From Bacillota bacterium (lineage in GTDB: Bacteria > Bacillota > Clostridia > Acetivibrionales > DSM-1351): a DNA stretch of 64,000 nucleotides. The position numbers and the translations under genes are program-made. The notes beneath the pieces are model-generated. The model did not search any database. It was not told where the DNA came from and was given only the letters and a program-made list of their open reading frames with translations. Shown piece after piece: positions 26,885-35,756 of the stretch (the first letter of the stretch is position 1; the number at the start of each line of letters is the position of its first letter). The DNA lies in contig JAEXFI010000041.1 in NCBI GenBank assembly GCA_023400235.1, positions 62,001-126,000 on the forward strand, given 5' to 3'.

Positions 26885-28450
26885 TCACTTGTACAGCGTC
26901 ATTGCAAAAATATGCATATTTGAGCATTCCGGCAAGGTAATGCTGCTCAAGTTTTTTTCTTCCCGTGCAGGCCGGACCAATGCAAAGAGGTTATAGGATT
27001 CCAGATAGCCCCGGCCTTCGTTCTTGTTATAGACCTTTCCTCTCCATATGAGTTTATCATCATACAGGGGCTCTCTGTTTTGCCAGTCACTGAAGTTTAT
27101 TTGAATGGTTTCGCTTTCTCCGTCAGCATAATTCAACTTAATATTCTCGATAAAATTTCCCCATTCACAGGAGCCCATAAGCATTATACCCTTATAACCT
27201 TTAGAAGGAATTGCAATAACCTGACCACTGCAAGATACATTGTCACAGCAGGCATCTTCAAGCTTTGGAAAAGTGAAGCTCATATTTCCAAGGGAGACAA
27301 GCCTCTCACTTGGAGCTTCCCGGGAGATAAAATAGTGCCCTGTCCCGGTGAAATCCGCGGCACAGTCATTGGATGCCGCGCTGTGGAAGGCTATATTATT
27401 GCAGTAGTCCTTTAAATCAATATATGTATACTTTATATCTTTAATAGTCTTTTCAATATCAGAGGCCAATGCTTTGTGCTCCCCACGGTAATCCATCTTA
27501 CCGTCTACGGCCTGCTGAAGACTTTTGTAAATCTCCCTTTCTTCCTTCAATATATCCCCCAGGGTCTTTTGGGCCCTGTCATACACTCCCTGGTTAAAGC
27601 TGGTGTAGAACCCTTTTAAAAGCCAGCTTATGGCAACCTTCCATTTGCTGCACGCATATAGGAGGTCCTTCTCAAGCTTATCCAGCTGGGGCGTCTGCAG
27701 TTCCTGGTTTATGTGATTAATAAACTGAGAGTAAAGATACCTTGCGCCCGCCACATATACCAGATTCCTGTAAAACAGGGAACCCCAGATATCAGGTCTG
27801 GCATTTTTGAATTCCTCTTCAAAATCGAAACGTGTATTGAAATCTGCCAGAAAGCGTTCCATATTTTCAAACATGTCAGAGCTGCTTATTTTATTAACCG
27901 AATGGGCTAGAATTTTTCTATAGTCCAATTTTTCCTGCTGCTCCCGCGGCTGGAAGGTGGAATAAAAGGCAAAGCCGTTTTCATATTGTGAATAGGGCAG
28001 ATAAAAGAGCTCCAGTCCGCGCACCGGGTCAAGACAGGTTATTTTATTTTCATCGTCTATATCCACTGCCAGACAGGTATGTCCGAAGCTTAGAATCTGA
28101 TAATTTGTGCTCCAGGGACACCAATATGTATTAATCGAGAAGGCAGTGGGATGTCCAAGCTTTTGCTGCTCCCTTATTATTTCAACAATTTGCCATGCTG
28201 ATTCAGCCTTTAATGTTAATATATCTACTCCGCAATATTTTTCCAGCAAACTGCGGGTATTGGTATTCCCGGTGGCAATATACGGGCCCATGGTGGCAGG
28301 CTGTCCGTCACCCGGCTGATGATACTGGAAATTAAAGGCTTCTGAAAACGCCAGTTGATATTCTCTCTTGAAGAATCCGGCAACAGTAAAAAATACATCT
28401 TCTTTGCAGTTCAAACCATCAATATGCAACGGCTGAATATCTAACAACAT
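26885..28450 (-). CDS. BtrH-like N-terminal domain protein, long form
   Basis: A 521-residue protein. Residues 1-170 match the BtrH N-terminal fold (papain/C39-like): LHIDGLNCKEDVFFTVAGFF, with the candidate nucleophile Cys in GLNCKED and a His in SFGHTCLAVDID, then CLDPVRG. BtrH transfers an acyl group from a carrier protein onto butirosin. The remaining 350 residues form an unrecognised helical part and a beta-rich C-terminus. The start is MLLDIQPLHID with GAGGTG at 6 bases; frames upstream are AT-rich and overlap the promoter. It probably makes or modifies a small molecule; substrate unknown. Confidence 0.72.
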   Translation of the reverse strand: MLLDIQPLHIDGLNCKEDVFFTVAGFFKREYQLAFSEAFNFQYHQPGDGQPATMGPYIATGNTNTRSLLEKYCGVDILTLKAESAWQIVEIIREQQKLGHPTAFSINTYWCPWSTNYQILSFGHTCLAVDIDDENKITCLDPVRGLELFYLPYSQYENGFAFYSTFQPREQQEKLDYRKILAHSVNKISSSDMFENMERFLADFNTRFDFEEEFKNARPDIWGSLFYRNLVYVAGARYLYSQFINHINQELQTPQLDKLEKDLLYACSKWKVAISWLLKGFYTSFNQGVYDRAQKTLGDILKEEREIYKSLQQAVDGKMDYRGEHKALASDIEKTIKDIKYTYIDLKDYCNNIAFHSAASNDCAADFTGTGHYFISREAPSERLVSLGNMSFTFPKLEDACCDNVSCSGQVIAIPSKGYKGIMLMGSCEWGNFIENIKLNYADGESETIQINFSDWQNREPLYDDKLIWRGKVYNKNEGRGYLESYNLFALVRPAREEKNLSSITLPECSNMHIFAMTLYK

Positions 28451-28482
28451 TCTTTTCACCTCATTAACAGTATTGACACAAT

Positions 28483-28540
28483 AAATGTAATATAATAACA
28501 TTTCATAAATATTATTACATTTAATCGTCTTTTTTGTCAA
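28483..28540 (-). promoter_or_regulatory. Promoter and operator-like repeat of the long BtrH-like gene
   Basis: Leftward TTGACA (28535-28540), 17-base spacer, TAATAA (28512-28517). A 10-bp perfect inverted repeat, AAATGTAATA (28483-28492) and TATTACATTT (28513-28522), overlaps the -10 box, suggesting a repressor site. Confidence 0.5.
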
Positions 28541-28789
28541 TATTTAAATAATTTTGAGGTTACTGAAATTACGGTTATGATTATTCAATTTCCTGCCTGT
28601 CATGTAAAAACTGAGGGTACACGGCGATGGATTTGCATGCACAGCTATGTCCAAATGCATTATAATATTTACACATTTTCTCAGTAGCTTCCATTCAAAT
28701 ATCTTCACAGCATAGTATGTAAGCATTAATTATAGCTCTCTTACAAGTAATTTATTAAAAATCTCCCGGTAAGTGAAAATAACCAATTA

Positions 28790-29359
28790 TTACAATGAAA
28801 ACAAGTTAAAATCGTCTTTACTTTCCTGAGTTATCACCTTTGACATAATTTCTAACGAAACACTTACCCGTCTGATATCCCCAAGATACATTATTTCAAT
28901 TTCGGCTCGCCTTTTATGCCTGTCAATCTTTTTTATGATGCTCTCCTTTCCCTTCAGAGGGCCAGAATTTATATACATTCTGTCACCGATTATAAACCCT
29001 TTGGATTCTTCTGCAATGTATCTATCATTACAAAACCCTAACAGATATTTTTTTTCTTCATCACTTAATGTCATATAATTACTGTTTTTATTTCCAACCA
29101 ATTTAAAAATGTATTTTGAAAATCTTGTATATTTGTATGCATCGGTTATAAATTTCTTTTCCTCCAAATCAGAATCAGTAAAAACATAGCCTGGAAACAT
29201 AGGTTTTAAGTCTTTTCGTATTAATTTTGAACTCTTAAAAGTTAATTCAATCTGGGGTATAAATGCAATAGATTCTTCCTTGTTAAATAATTTATTAAGA
29301 AAATCACATGCCTTTTGTTCATGCCCTGTTTGTACATTAAATATAAACCAATTACTCAT
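28790..29359 (-). CDS. loaP: NusG paralogue of the LoaP type (antiterminator)
   Basis: A 189-residue NusG-family factor. The N-terminal NGN domain reads NWFIFNVQTGHEQKACDFLN and FPGYVFTDSDLEE; the C-terminal KOW domain is GDRMYINSGPLKGKESIIKKI. Housekeeping NusG is normally in a secE-nusG cluster, absent here, and the divergence points to LoaP, which binds a leader hairpin and lets RNA polymerase read through large biosynthetic operons. The only downstream gene on this strand is the BtrH-like one. AGAGGAG precedes the ATG. LoaP versus other NusG paralogue (UpxY-type) is not certain. Confidence 0.75.
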   Translation of the reverse strand: MSNWFIFNVQTGHEQKACDFLNKLFNKEESIAFIPQIELTFKSSKLIRKDLKPMFPGYVFTDSDLEEKKFITDAYKYTRFSKYIFKLVGNKNSNYMTLSDEEKKYLLGFCNDRYIAEESKGFIIGDRMYINSGPLKGKESIIKKIDRHKRRAEIEIMYLGDIRRVSVSLEIMSKVITQESKDDFNLFSL

Positions 29360-30314
29360 ATTGTTTTCTCCTCTTGTATAATCACCTTGCTCAAGTTTAT
29401 TATTAGACCTAAATCAGGCTTATCACATCAGTGTGATATACCAATTTGAGTTTTAGTCATTATTAAACCTCATAAACCCTAATGTAGGCTTTAAAGACTT
29501 TAAATGCAATTCTGACATACAGACTCAATACAAAAATAAAGCCCCACCATCAACTTAAATGAGGCAAGCCCCTTTAAATACAAAGCTTATATCTTCTCGT
29601 GGTATAACTTTACATAAAGGAACTTCAAAACCGATATCACCAGATTTTTCGATTAAATTTGATTATATCCTCCAAGTTTTCACTTTTTACGATCTATATT
29701 GTATATATTAAACTAGTTATCTAATTTTTGTCAACTATAACTATGTTTGTACAATTTTCAATAACTATGTAATTATAGAACGCTCTGGAATTAGAGCTCG
29801 ATGACAGCCTCAGATACACTAAGAACAACTAAGAAAGCAAAAGTAGCATACCCGTCCAAGATAGCTACGCCAAGAAAACAGTATTCAATGAATATGACGA
29901 GATTAAATTGGATAAACATCGAGGCGGAGAAGGCGATTTTGAACAGCTATAGTAACATCAAAAAATATGTCAGGTATTCTTGAGTCAATTCATTTAATCC
30001 TGGGGAGCTTGGACAATAGATACAACAAATACATATATGGATTGAATTGAATTGATTTGCTTTTGCTGATTCGATCATACTGTATACAATGGCGCTCAAT
30101 CAGTTCATACATACCATTTATTCCTATAAGCCTAATAAAATTCTTGTAATTTTTTACAAAATAACTTATAATTTAAGTAAATTTATATACATTATTGGTA
30201 AATTTTGTCGCTTAAGATATTCAGGAGGATAGACACCTCATAAAAGGTACTATAGTCCATCTAACCTGACTCATCTTAACCCATGCTAATATATCATAAT
30301 AGGAGACTCACGCC
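29360..30314. other. Degenerate intergenic region
   Basis: About 950 AT-rich bases. A rightward frame at about 29840-29950 reads ESKSSIPVQDSYAKKT, then FNEYDEIKLDKHRGGEGDFE, before a stop. It is broken upstream and lacks a start, so it looks like a gene remnant I cannot name. An ATCACA-TCAG-TGTGAT palindrome lies near 29429. No intact gene supported. Confidence 0.4.
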
Positions 30315-31298
30315 ATGTTGAAGAATACGGATTACGCAAAGGTTAACAGGCCCCGTGGAGATAATTTTCCAAGCAGATATTGTTTTTATGATTGCGTGGC
30401 TACATATGCAAAAAGTATAAACCGCAATTTTGAGCTGTGCTTTCTCAGTTCCTGGGAGTTTAAATATATAAATGACCCCAGTAGGGATATCTCCCAAAAC
30501 CTTCTATTGTCAAGCGATTATCTGAAGGATTTGAAAAAACATCACGGGATTACAATAGATTTTTATTATGAAGAAAAAGATAACCGTTCTCTATTGCTGG
30601 ATCTGATGTTTAAAAATTTATTTATTATACTGAAGATAGATGCGTATTACCTTCCATGGGATCTGTCATATAAAAAAGATCACCTCCCGCACTATGCCAT
30701 AGCTGTGAAGATTGACCCGGTTACAAAAGAGCTGATCGTTACCGATCCTTATTATGATCAGGCAAATGTATCTTTAGGGGTGCTGAATGAAGCAATTGGC
30801 ATGATTGAAGGAATTATAACCGCAGGCTGCACTGCTGCCCCAAAACTGAAACCAGCTGAAGCACTTATTTTTAATATAAAGAAGAGATTTGAGCTGGTAG
30901 ACGGTAAAAACTCTTTTCAGATGATCGAAGCTTTTGCCAATGATATCAGCGTTCTTGTAGATCGGCAGTTTCAGCTGCATGCTTCCTCTGTGATAGATAT
31001 TGGAAGCGATAAGCTAAAAAGTATTCTCATTGATATATATGAAAGACGGCAGGATTTCTTCGTCTTGCTGGAATTTTCCCTTAGAACCCTAACACAGGTG
31101 AAAAACAACCACGCCAAGTATTTCCTTGGGAAAATGCTGGATATAATAAATCGTTGGAATATCGTTCAGCTTATATATGTAAAAGCCGTTATTTCAAATA
31201 ATTCGTCCCTGACCGCTACTTTAAAGGATAGAATACTTTTTTTAGCCGAGGCTGAACGCCTGTTAAGCCAAGAGCTGATAGAGTTTTGGGGTTCATAA
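30315..31298 (+). CDS. BtrH-like N-terminal domain protein, short form
   Basis: A 327-residue protein. Residues 20-150 have the BtrH/C39-like pattern: SRYCFYDCVATYAKS with a candidate nucleophile Cys, then DHLPHYAIAVKIDPVTKELIV and DPYYDQAN with the His and Asp positions. The C-terminal 170 residues are helical and unrecognised. It likely belongs to the same small-molecule system as the long BtrH-like protein on the other side of loaP, although it is on the opposite strand. GGAG lies 9 bases before the ATG. Confidence 0.65.
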   Translation: MLKNTDYAKVNRPRGDNFPSRYCFYDCVATYAKSINRNFELCFLSSWEFKYINDPSRDISQNLLLSSDYLKDLKKHHGITIDFYYEEKDNRSLLLDLMFKNLFIILKIDAYYLPWDLSYKKDHLPHYAIAVKIDPVTKELIVTDPYYDQANVSLGVLNEAIGMIEGIITAGCTAAPKLKPAEALIFNIKKRFELVDGKNSFQMIEAFANDISVLVDRQFQLHASSVIDIGSDKLKSILIDIYERRQDFFVLLEFSLRTLTQVKNNHAKYFLGKMLDIINRWNIVQLIYVKAVISNNSSLTATLKDRILFLAEAERLLSQELIEFWGS

Positions 31299-31326
31299 GG
31301 GACTTTGTGTATTTGCTATTACAACG

Positions 31327-32160
31327 TCAGCCTTCCTTTTTCCTGCTGTCCATCACCAGGCTTTTGGCCACCACATTCATCCTTTTTATGTTGAGGGCCG
31401 TCAGGTGCTTTATCTGCTCGCTCACCTGCTCCTGTACCTCCCGCAGCAGCTGCTTTATCATGTAGCCGTATATAAGCACCAGATCCATTTCTATATAAAT
31501 GCCGTCCGGCCTGTTTTCCGCACGGAACCTTGATATTTTGGAGACACCCTCAATATTTGAGGTCACATATTCCACTATCTGATATATGGTATAGTCGGAA
31601 ATGGTGTAGTTGCCCATATAGCTGAAGGTTGGCCGTACTACAGATTTTTCGCCCACCAGCTGGTAGCTGCCCTTACCCTTCCTCCTGAAGATTTGAAGCG
31701 GGTCAAGAAAATACCCCGAAAAGTCCTTCTTTATTTCGAAGGTGGGCACCGGAATTACATGCTTGCCCTGCTCTCTTCTGGTGGACAAGGCCTGCTTTAT
31801 TTCGTATTCACTGGCCACGTCGGTTATATACACCTTTTCGGCAACGGGACCTATCCCCAGGCGCTCTGCTATTTTTTCCACCATACCATCCGAGGTGCCG
31901 ATGATAAGCAGTATCTGAGCATCATAACTCTTCAGGGCATCCACCACATCTTCCGCATGTTTCTTGTCGGTAAACAAAGCTCTCTTCACAGAAGCAATCT
32001 TTGTACTCTCCCTCTTTGCAGAAACACCTGCTATTATCTGATTACCCTTTATGAGCAGTCCATCATCTATTATGAAGTCTGTCCCACGCTCTCTGGCAAC
32101 CCACGATGCCCTGTGACTTTTTCCCGTTCCGCTTGGTCCAACAAATCCAATTACTTTCAA
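31327..32160 (-). CDS. P-loop protein with C-terminal Asp23/Gls24-like domain
   Basis: A 277-residue protein that joins two parts. Residues 1-150 are a P-loop NTPase-like region with GFVGPSGTGKSHRASWVA as Walker A. Residues 170-265 (VRPTFSYMGNYTISDYTIYQ, then GIYIEMDLVLIYGYMIKQLLREVQEQV) match the Asp23/Gls24 envelope-stress fold. Such proteins occur in clostridia but have no assigned role. The start is TTG with AGGAGG at 5 bases. Stands alone, convergent with the short BtrH-like gene. Confidence 0.78.
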   Translation of the reverse strand: MKVIGFVGPSGTGKSHRASWVARERGTDFIIDDGLLIKGNQIIAGVSAKRESTKIASVKRALFTDKKHAEDVVDALKSYDAQILLIIGTSDGMVEKIAERLGIGPVAEKVYITDVASEYEIKQALSTRREQGKHVIPVPTFEIKKDFSGYFLDPLQIFRRKGKGSYQLVGEKSVVRPTFSYMGNYTISDYTIYQIVEYVTSNIEGVSKISRFRAENRPDGIYIEMDLVLIYGYMIKQLLREVQEQVSEQIKHLTALNIKRMNVVAKSLVMDSRKKEG

Positions 32161-32583
32161 GGCTTCCTCCTAATATAGCTCACACCGTTTATTTGAGTCT
32201 TCAACCTATAAACTGAATTATTTACATGTTCATATGAAATTATAAATTATCCGTAACAGAATATCAAATATTTGATTTTGAATAGGGAAAAAGAGAGCCA
32301 AATGACTCTCTTTTCTTTTCCCGGACATTTTAATCTTTTGTTAATTTTAAACTTCTTCTCTTGTAAATTCGTCGCTTTATCTTTTGTAGTGGTATAAATT
32401 ACCCATATTGATGATAACCAATATGAAGTGTTTTATTGATTTCTTAACACTCTATCTAGTGATTACACGATATATTGTATTTATATACCATCTTTTTGTC
32501 AATATATATTGTAAAAAATCTTATAGTAATAATTTACTATTTTTTTATTTTTTCAGACATTTTTAATTATTTTCTGACATCCA
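32161..32583. other. AT-rich gap with one terminator
   Basis: AAAAAGAGAG (32288-32297) pairs with CTCTCTTTT (32306-32314) around GCCAAATGA-like loop bases, a likely terminator for the leftward ytxC gene. Otherwise AT-rich with nothing gene-like. Confidence 0.45.
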
Positions 32584-33501
32584 TCACTCTTTTCTGTCAG
32601 TTTTTGCTAAACTATACTCACAAATTGAGCATCCACTGCATAATACTACCTTTCCGGAGAAAACATTTTTTATGGTGTCCAGTAATTTCTGATTTTTAAA
32701 TCTTTCCCAATTATGGATTATTATGCTTTTAGGAGCCAGAGTTATCAGTGAACTGACAAGCAGGTCATCGTGGTTTATCTCTGTATCCGGCAGCTCGGCG
32801 ATGAATTCCTGAATACATTCGTTGGTGATTTCCCTTCTCTTTTCATCCAGCAATATATAGTTTTCATCATATTGCATTACCACATGGATAAAGTTGAACT
32901 TGGATTCCTGTATTTCTACAAAATATCTCAAAAGCCGTATAAATTCCTTATACTCACGTTCAACGAGAAAATCGTCCACTGCATTGTCTATAACATCTTC
33001 CAGTTCCTTAATATAATCCTTGAGCCGGAAGTTCACAAAGCCATCGAGAATAATACTGCTTGAACCCTCGAAATACTCCATAAGCTTCTTTATAATTAAA
33101 TTTCTTCGTCTTATTTGAAACAGGGTGTTAAAAAAAACCTTGTCATCGTTCCTGATTATTTTAAGGGATATGCGTAATATTTCTTTTTTTTCTGCCGAGT
33201 TGAAGTAACCGTAATTGCTGTTTATTATCCTGCTTAAAAGTTTCTCTTCATACTGCTCTATTACATGGTCGGCCAGTGCATTTGACACATGATATTTCAG
33301 CAGTTCAAATTGGTTTGATTTCTTTGAGAACAGCGGCTCTCCTTCCAAATTACACACGACTGAAGTTGTACCCTCAAAATCAACCTCTTTTATAGAGTAA
33401 TCTATGTTTTTCTCTTTTAGTTGTTGAAGCTCTTTGTCTATTTGTAGTATTACGTTTTCTGCGCTATCTGTTATCCCTATTGAGAGATATGGATACTGCA
33501 T
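32584..33501 (-). CDS. ytxC: Putative sporulation protein YtxC
   Basis: A 305-residue protein of the YtxC family, found in endospore formers and presumed to act in sporulation; biochemical role unknown. Diagnostic stretches are DGFVNFRLKDYIKELEDVIDNAVDDFLVEREYKEF (quoted in part) near 160-195 and LVSSLITLAPKSIIIHN near the end, plus a C-terminal CSGCSIC cysteine cluster that may bind metal. The chosen ATG has AAGGGA at about 10 bases; a GTG 9 bases upstream is an alternative. Confidence 0.85.
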   Translation of the reverse strand: MQYPYLSIGITDSAENVILQIDKELQQLKEKNIDYSIKEVDFEGTTSVVCNLEGEPLFSKKSNQFELLKYHVSNALADHVIEQYEEKLLSRIINSNYGYFNSAEKKEILRISLKIIRNDDKVFFNTLFQIRRRNLIIKKLMEYFEGSSSIILDGFVNFRLKDYIKELEDVIDNAVDDFLVEREYKEFIRLLRYFVEIQESKFNFIHVVMQYDENYILLDEKRREITNECIQEFIAELPDTEINHDDLLVSSLITLAPKSIIIHNWERFKNQKLLDTIKNVFSGKVVLCSGCSICEYSLAKTDRKE

Positions 33502-33762
33502 CAACTTCACTTCCCTTCGTGTGTAGTATATGCTAAGTCAATTACTATTACTCCCTGCTCACAAGGAATAGTTCCAGCCATAATCGACCAAGACAAATGT
33601 TGTATGCACCCGGCGTTTTTATACGCCTTTAAGTTATGCTACATTATATGCACCGCATTTTTCATAGGTACTACACCCTAATAGATTAATTTGAGACAGA
33701 GCGAGCAGCATATACCTTACTTTCGGCTTAACATCAGCTTACCATCGGCGTACTATTGGGAC

Positions 33763-34533
33763 TCAAAAGCTCCCTTTACGATTTTGCATTATAGGAATTA
33801 TACTTCCCATATCAATAAGCCTTTCATCATTAAGCATTACCACGTCTACACATTTTAAACTTAAAAAGTCCAATATTTTCCGGCAGCTTTTGTGAGTGTT
33901 TAAGTTCCCGGCTATTGCAAGCCTGTTTTTCCCCACAAGCCCGGCAGCTCCTCCAAAAAAACCCATACTAAGCGGCTCAAGCCGGATAGAGTCATCCGGC
34001 TCTATCAGCAATACCTCTATTTTGTATTGGACGGCTCTTTTATATATGTCCTCGTCAGAGGTTATTATGCTGTTGGCATCAACTATGCAGGTCAGGCATT
34101 TGGAATAGCCCTGATTAGTGTGAATGAACTCAATGCCCTTTGCCTCAAGCAGCTCCCTAACAACCGGATCGGTGTACCTGGTGTTGTGAAGAGCAAATTT
34201 TCCAACCCGTGCCACATTATACGGTATTGTCATGGGATATTTGTTTCCCAGTACAGTATGCCCTCTGACCATTTTAAAGCCCCTGTGCTCAAGTGCCCTC
34301 ACGAGGCTCTCAGGCGTATTGGGCGCATAAACCATAACCTCACCTCCAATATGATGAAGCATTATATCAGGATGACAGGCAACAGCCTCGTACACATCAG
34401 GATGGGCCTCGGTAAGGATTGGGCTTATATTCAGCCTATCCAATGCGGCTTTTATACTCTGTGGCGCTCTTCCGTCAATTATAGCAGTATTCACGTCTCC
34501 GTCAGGTAGATTGGGCAGCTCAAGAAAACTCAA
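33763..34533 (-). CDS. DUF6873 family protein
   Basis: A 256-residue protein of the DUF6873 (GME-fold) type: VRALEHRGFKMVRGHTVLGN, then ARVGKFALHNTRYTDP and GFFGGAAGLVGKNRLAIAGN. The GME fold is shared with amidinotransferases and dimethylarginine hydrolases, but catalytic residues cannot be assigned with certainty. The best start is TTG with GGAGGTG 4-6 bases upstream; an ATG 21 bases earlier lacks a ribosome site. Alone on the strand. Confidence 0.75.
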   Translation of the reverse strand: MSFLELPNLPDGDVNTAIIDGRAPQSIKAALDRLNISPILTEAHPDVYEAVACHPDIMLHHIGGEVMVYAPNTPESLVRALEHRGFKMVRGHTVLGNKYPMTIPYNVARVGKFALHNTRYTDPVVRELLEAKGIEFIHTNQGYSKCLTCIVDANSIITSDEDIYKRAVQYKIEVLLIEPDDSIRLEPLSMGFFGGAAGLVGKNRLAIAGNLNTHKSCRKILDFLSLKCVDVVMLNDERLIDMGSIIPIMQNRKGSF

Positions 34534-34681
34534 AATACACCTCCATACTTCCATTCATTTATTGTTTTTGACCTAATAGCAATTTTTAGTATCACACATA
34601 ATTTTTCTTTTTCATATTATACTAAGGAATAACTTGTTTACTTATTTGCAGGCAGCAAAAACATTATAATTATTGTTGCCT

Positions 34682-34831
34682 GTCCGCTTCAAATATAATA
34701 AGCCTTATTACGGCAAATTGTGTTTTCATCCCAATTGCTAAACTTAAAGCTTTCCATATACCAGTACTAACTGCCTGCGAAAGCGGACGGTTATTCAAAT
34801 ACACCGCATTTCCCGTAAAACGGAAATGCGG
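34682..34831 (+). ncRNA. Candidate structured RNA with its own terminator
   Basis: GTCCGCTT (34682-34689) and AAGCGGAC (34791-34798) form an 8-bp perfect closing stem around about 100 bases containing two smaller hairpins: AATAAG/CTTATT and GCAAATTG/CAATTGC (one mismatch). Six bases later comes a strong hairpin CCGCATTTCC/GGAAATGCGG (34804-34831) followed by TTATTTATT. A TATAAT lies 8 bases before the closing stem, without a good -35. This looks like a small RNA, or a leader for the DUF378 gene. Confidence 0.4.
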
Positions 34832-34958
34832 TTATTTATTATTCGTAAAAATGGATATTTGTTACTGAATAAAAAATACGTACATTAATTATAATATATT
34901 CAAGCATAATTTCAGACAAGGAAATTTGCCTAAAACTATCAAGAAAGGGAGAGATGCA

Positions 34959-35171
34959 ATGAGAACACCTTTGGATAGAGTTGCATTAGTACTGGTTATC
35001 ATTGGAGCACTAAACTGGCTTTCTGTCGGATTATTCAGATATGACCTGGTTGCCTCCATTTTTGGAACCGCTTCACTTTTGACCAGGACAATATTTACCA
35101 TTGTAGGTATTGCCGGCTTGTACAGCATAAGTCTTTTATTTAGAGAATCAGAGACTGTAAGAAATCATTAA
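34959..35171 (+). CDS. DUF378 membrane protein
   Basis: A 70-residue protein with two membrane segments; MRTPLDRVALVLVIIGALNW and GIAGLYSISLLFRE are typical DUF378. Common in spore formers, function unknown. ATG has GGGAG at 7 bases. A TATAAT lies about 65 bases upstream. Confidence 0.88.
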   Translation: MRTPLDRVALVLVIIGALNWLSVGLFRYDLVASIFGTASLLTRTIFTIVGIAGLYSISLLFRESETVRNH

Positions 35172-35177
35172 CAGCCT

Positions 35178-35205
35178 AAAGTGGCGGGTAACTAACCGCC
35201 ACTTT
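35178..35205 (+). terminator. Terminator after DUF378
   Basis: AAAGTGGCGG / CCGCCACTTT, 10-bp perfect stem, 8-base loop, then ATTAAT. Confidence 0.75.
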
Positions 35206-35363
35206 ATTAATATTCTGTTATATTGATTTATTGGAAAAATTAATTTTTAAAAAGTAATAATTTTCCGTAATAATTTTTTGGGGATTGCAGATTATATTAG
35301 TACACCAGCAAAAATCACTGTTTATAAGTGAAATATGGTGATACTAAAAGGAGGAATGCGATT

Positions 35364-35546
35364 ATGGCAAGCAATAATAACAGAAACACTGGTTTTGAAA
35401 ACTTGAAGTATGAAATAGCTTCTCAGGTAGGCGTTAACCTCAAAGAAGGTTATAACGGTGACTTAACTTCCAGAGAAGCTGGTAAAGTCGGTGGAAACAT
35501 CACTAAGAAAGTATTCCAGACATTTAGAGATTCACAGGGCAAGTAA
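35364..35546 (+). CDS. Small acid-soluble spore protein, alpha/beta type
   Basis: A 60-residue DNA-binding protein that coats spore DNA and supplies amino acids at germination. Family hallmarks: LKYEIASQVGV with the GPR protease cleavage site (E-I-A type), then GDLTSREAGKVGGNITKK. ATG has GGAGG at 9 bases. Probably SigG-dependent by family; no clear SigG promoter was picked out. Confidence 0.95.
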   Translation: MASNNNRNTGFENLKYEIASQVGVNLKEGYNGDLTSREAGKVGGNITKKVFQTFRDSQGK

Positions 35547-35587
35547 GTAAAATTTTGCAGGTGAGTGTCCACTAAGGGCACAATAAT

Positions 35588-35618
35588 AAAAGGATGCCGT
35601 TTAGGACGGTGTCCTTTT
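35588..35618 (+). terminator. Terminator after the SASP gene
   Basis: AAAAGGATGCCGT pairs with ACGGTGTCCTTTT, short TTAGG loop, followed by ATTT. Confidence 0.75.
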
Positions 35619-35756
35619 ATTTAATTAAAGCAAATACAAATTAATACTTTATTAGTTGCAAATATTTCTATATAATTGATTTATGAATACTGCTGTAACC
35701 TGTACATACATTACGGGGGCCGCGCTTCAAAAAAATAAAATAAGGAAACGGTTTTT

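Noticed and set aside
29801..29983. 60-codon rightward frame in the gap
   Set aside because: No ribosome site, and a different frame in the same stretch shows the better (but broken) protein-like signal.
33511..33762. GGCGT/ACGCC hairpin as terminator or RNA
   Set aside because: Only 5 bp and no T-run; the 250-base gap otherwise shows nothing.
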